This document shows positions 63,567-64,000 of a stretch of 64,000 bases of DNA, in pieces. This stretch comes from an uncultured Collinsella sp. (GTDB lineage Bacteria > Actinomycetota > Coriobacteriia > Coriobacteriales > Coriobacteriaceae), in assembly GCA_958443615.1 (NCBI GenBank), contig CAUCLI010000002.1, positions 1 to 64,000 of the forward strand. The letters run 5' to 3'. The notes under the pieces were generated by a model. That model was not told the origin of the DNA. It did no database searches and was given only the letters and a program-made list of their open reading frames with translations. Position 1 is the first letter of the stretch; every line of letters starts with the position of its first letter. The position numbers were made by a program, and so were the translations under genes.

Positions 63567-64000
63567 TCAGCCCCACACGCGGGCGAAGGCGAGGCCGTCG
63601 ACGGCGCGGGCGCCCGCGGCCTTGAGCGCCGACGCCGCGGCGGACATGGTCGCCCCCGTGGTGATGACATCGTCGACCAGCAAGATGCGTTTGCCGCCCA
63701 CGGGCAGCACCACCTCGTAGGCACCGGCCGCCTCGGCCAGACGATCGACGCGGCCGAGTTCGCGCTGATCGGACGAACCGCGCTTGGCCAGGGCATCCAG
63801 CAAGGGAATATCCGAGCGCCCACTCAGGCGGCTCGCGATGAGCTCCATATGGTCGAAGCCGCGACGGCGGAAGGCCACCGCGGTGGCGGGGACAAAGACC
63901 AGCGCGTCGGCGCGAGTGAGAAAGCCTCCGTAGCGCTCGGGCGCCTCACGCTGCGCCCGCACCGCCGCGTCGAGCATGATGCGCGCGATCTCGGCGGCAA
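63567..64000 (-). CDS. comFC: ComF family phosphoribosyltransferase-like protein, partial
   Basis: The frame runs off the window edge, so the N-terminus is missing. What remains (about 144 residues) has the FVPATAVAFRRRGFDHMELIA segment and the PRPP-binding loop LLVDDVITTGATMSAAA typical of ComFC. ComF proteins take part in DNA uptake in competent bacteria. The usual N-terminal zinc-finger would lie outside the window. Confidence 0.9.
   Translation of the reverse strand, partial: AAEIARIMLDAAVRAQREAPERYGGFLTRADALVFVPATAVAFRRRGFDHMELIASRLSGRSDIPLLDALAKRGSSDQRELGRVDRLAEAAGAYEVVLPVGGKRILLVDDVITTGATMSAAASALKAAGARAVDGLAFARVWG

Overview
The window looks like a chromosomal segment of a high-GC, Gram-positive gut actinobacterium of the class Coriobacteriia, most likely Collinsella or a close relative. 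This rests on gene content and sequence style, not on a marker gene: an Asp23/AmaP/DUF2273 envelope cluster, an NAD-type isocitrate dehydrogenase-like enzyme, a long-form ribosome hibernation factor close to comFC, a LexA-type SOS box of the Gram-positive GAAC-N4-GTTC form, a leaderless promoter, and LPxTG-anchored BspA-like surface protein. Most genes lie on the minus strand.

Layout. 1-13.7 kb is mostly core: envelope-stress cluster, yebC, lgt, a NifU-like protein, rlmH, an unusual HTH-aminotransferase fusion, an RGG-box protein, a patatin, rsmJ, a membrane protein, DAHP synthase and coaX. 13.8-26.8 kb carries an OPT transporter, a GH13 glycosidase, tex, a low-molecular-weight phosphatase, a DUF554 protein, prfC, a small SOS-box cassette with a toxin-antitoxin-like pair, a SulP transporter and purC. 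26.9-34.3 kb is accessory: a large cell-wall-anchored surface protein whose 5' end is put out of frame by a G10 tract, an octopine-dehydrogenase-like enzyme, gene remnants, and a ClC channel gene lying between groL and a second, diverged copy of the groL 3' end. groL and groES follow.

36.5-52.6 kb is a defence island. It holds an ATPase with a DUF4143-like C-terminus, an XRE regulator divergent from a three-gene restriction-modification operon (two methylase-like proteins and a GIY-YIG/SF2 helicase protein), a McrBC-like pair, an amidohydrolase, another AAA ATPase, and a decayed DUF262 (GmrSD-type) gene. The restriction-modification operon is bracketed by the intact ATPase gene on one side and, on the other, by a deleted copy that keeps only the promoter palindromes and the last codons.

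53.7-64 kb returns to core genes: tRNA-Thr(CGT), purine nucleoside phosphorylase, a SurA-like membrane protein, isocitrate dehydrogenase family, a HEAT-like protein, a beta-hydroxyacid dehydrogenase with a His/Cys-rich metal-binding tail, degV, hpf, a solute-binding lipoprotein, a structured intergenic region that may be a raiA-type RNA, and the edge of comFC. A family of short palindromic repeats built around the core GTCCCCAATT is scattered through intergenic spaces.
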